Position numbers and translations under genes: made by a program
Source of the DNA: Candidatus Nealsoniibacteriota bacterium
GTDB taxonomy: Bacteria; Patescibacteriota; Minisyncoccia; Minisyncoccales; GWA2-38-27
Reading direction: 5' to 3'
Length of the DNA stretch: 6,041 nucleotides
Assembly: GCA_003556925.1 (NCBI GenBank)
Contig: PWQC01000032.1
Coordinates: 1-6,041 of the forward strand
Shown: positions 5,083-6,041 of the stretch, in pieces
How positions within the stretch are numbered: position 1 is the first letter of the stretch
Layout: each line of letters opens with the position of its first letter
The notes under the pieces: model-generated
Told to the model about the DNA's origin: nothing
Seen by the model: only the letters and a program-made list of their open reading frames with translations
The model's database searches: none

Positions 5083-5920
5083 TTTTTTCTCCGCTGCGAA
5101 GTTTGGCGCTTCGAGCTTTTTTATTTTTTTTAATCTCTTCCCGGGTAGGAAAGATTAATTTTGATTTTATCTTTTTATCTTTAAAAAAGTTTTTAACTAT
5201 CCTGTCTTCTAAAGAATGAAAGGAAATTACGACTATCTTTCCTCTTTCTTCTAAAAGATCCAATGCTTGGCTTAATCCTTTTTCTAATTCCTTTAATTCG
5301 TTGTTAACGGCGATTCTTAAGGCCTGAAATGTCCTAGTGGCAAAGTTAATCTTTGATCTGTGGCGAGGAATCGCTCTTTTAATAATCTCGATTAGATCAA
5401 AGGTTGTCTCTATCTCTTTCTCTTTCCTTGTTTTAATAATTTCTAAAGCAATCCTTTTGGCGTATCTCTCTTCTCCATAGTCTTTTAATATCTTCTCCAA
5501 CTCTTCTTTTTTCCAGTAATTAACTATCTCTTTGGCCGTTAATCCTTTAGAGCTATATCTCATGTCTAAAGGCTCGTTCTCTTGAAAAGAAAAGCCTCTT
5601 TTGCTCTCTTGAAGATGAAAGGTACAAAAACCCAAATCGAATAAAACGCCCGCTACTTTTTTGAAACCTGCTTTCTCTACAATCTCTTTCAAATTAAGAT
5701 AAGAATCATTATAAAGGGTTAATCTTGCTAAGTTCATCTCTCTCCCCCTTTTATAAAGAACATCGTCTTTTTCTATGGCTAATAACTTTCCTTTCGGCTT
5801 TATCTTTTCTAAGATCTCTTTTGCGTGTCCTCCTTCTCCGAAAGTAGCATCAATAAAATTCTTATTCTTTCCAACCCCCATTTCTTCTAACGCCTCTCTT
5901 TTTAAAACAGGAATATGCAT
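5075..5920 (-). CDS. rsmH: 16S rRNA (cytosine(1402)-N(4))-methyltransferase RsmH
   Basis: RsmH (MraW) is the SAM-dependent methyltransferase that N4-methylates C1402 in the 16S rRNA decoding centre. The 281-residue protein begins MHIPVLKREAL, the normal family start, so the ATG at 5920 is well supported although only a weak purine stretch precedes it. The SAM-binding motif DATFGEGGHA is at residues 24-33, followed by the acidic strand end AIEKD (48-52). Further family motifs are FDLG (94-97), RGFSF (108-112), LDMR (118-121), RTFQALRI (196-203), SFHSLEDR (233-240) and RSAKLR (270-275). The protein is somewhat shorter than the roughly 310 residues of the E. coli enzyme, but all core motifs are present. 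One oddity is that the usual VSSPQLD-like stretch after FDLG reads FCTFHLQ. It starts 2 nt after mraZ, and its last 8 nt overlap the ftsL-like gene, which indicates one transcript and coupled translation. Confidence 0.97.
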   Translation of the reverse strand: MHIPVLKREALEEMGVGKNKNFIDATFGEGGHAKEILEKIKPKGKLLAIEKDDVLYKRGREMNLARLTLYNDSYLNLKEIVEKAGFKKVAGVLFDLGFCTFHLQESKRGFSFQENEPLDMRYSSKGLTAKEIVNYWKKEELEKILKDYGEERYAKRIALEIIKTRKEKEIETTFDLIEIIKRAIPRHRSKINFATRTFQALRIAVNNELKELEKGLSQALDLLEERGKIVVISFHSLEDRIVKNFFKDKKIKSKLIFPTREEIKKNKKARSAKLRSGEKNE

Positions 5921-5922
5921 CT

Positions 5923-6041
5923 TTAAATTCCCAATTCTTCCAATCTAGAGGCTATATTCCCCACCTCTTTCTCTATCTTCTTTTTGTGGTCTTGCCATCG
6001 TTTTTCATCCCAGATCTCTATTCGATTAGAAAGTCCCAAAA
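5923..6041 (-). CDS. mraZ: Transcriptional regulator MraZ, C-terminal part (partial, 5' end outside the window)
   Basis: The 38 readable C-terminal residues, in the frame starting at 6039, contain the segment SNRIEIWDEKRWQ and end in EELGI followed by a TAA stop. The pattern N-R-I-E-I-W-x-x-x-x-W is the hallmark of the second half-repeat of MraZ, an AbrB-fold DNA-binding protein. MraZ is usually the first gene of the dcw cluster and represses that cluster in the bacteria where it has been studied. The position directly before rsmH, with only 2 nt between stop and next start, is the standard mraZ-rsmH arrangement. The start codon, the first half-repeat and the cluster promoter with its expected MraZ boxes lie beyond base 6041, so intactness cannot be judged. 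The identification rests on a short stretch but motif and context agree. Confidence 0.88.
   Translation of the reverse strand, partial: LGLSNRIEIWDEKRWQDHKKKIEKEVGNIASRLEELGI

Noticed and set aside
1..6041. CRISPR array, insertion sequence, toxin-antitoxin or defence system
   Set aside because: No regularly spaced repeats, transposase motifs, terminal inverted repeats or recognisable defence proteins were seen. Nearly all of the window is covered by division and transport genes.

Overview
The window is AT-rich and compact. Every supported gene lies on the minus strand, so the biological reading direction is from base 6041 down to base 1. Gene content and protein style (short RsmH, a tiny FtsL-like protein, an FtsI without PASTA domains, a reduced Mur-like protein, scavenging transporters, almost no intergenic space) suggest a bacterium with a small genome. 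My best guess is a member of the Candidate Phyla Radiation/Patescibacteria, possibly Parcubacteria. That is an inference from recall of such gene sets; no search was run.

Region 1 (6041 to 2564) is the start of a division and cell wall (dcw) cluster: the 3' end of mraZ, rsmH (mraW), an ftsL-like gene, ftsI (class B penicillin-binding protein), and a 178-residue protein that reads by eye as an eroded Mur ligase of the MurF type. The genes are separated by 2 nt, overlap by 8 nt, are separated by 1 nt, and overlap by 11 nt, so this is one transcript with translational coupling. The usual dcw continuation (mraY, murD, ftsW, murG, murC) is absent; the cluster stops at the Mur-like gene and is followed 19 nt later by a tRNA-Glu(CTC).

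Region 2 (2473 to 2298) holds the tRNA gene and a 175-nt spacer. The spacer contains a 10-bp inverted repeat with a 15-nt loop and, next to the following gene, a good sigma70-type promoter whose -10 box lies only 10 nt from the start codon.

Region 3 (2297 to 211) is a two-gene membrane transport operon: an 11-segment amino acid permease of the aromatic amino acid (HAAAP/APC) type, overlapping by 19 nt a YrbG-like calcium/cation antiporter whose ion-binding alpha repeats are unusual.

Region 4 (210 to 1) contains a Rho-independent terminator closing the transporter operon. It is followed by a near-consensus promoter (TTGACA, 17 nt, TATACT) reading out of the window at base 1. A 26-bp near-perfect palindrome covers the -10 box and looks like a repressor operator. 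The gene it controls is outside the window.

The points most worth a second look are the palindromic operator at 35-60, the degenerate Mur ligase at 2564-3100, and the substituted ion-coordinating positions of the antiporter at 211-1164. I found no CRISPR array, insertion sequence, phage gene or defence system.
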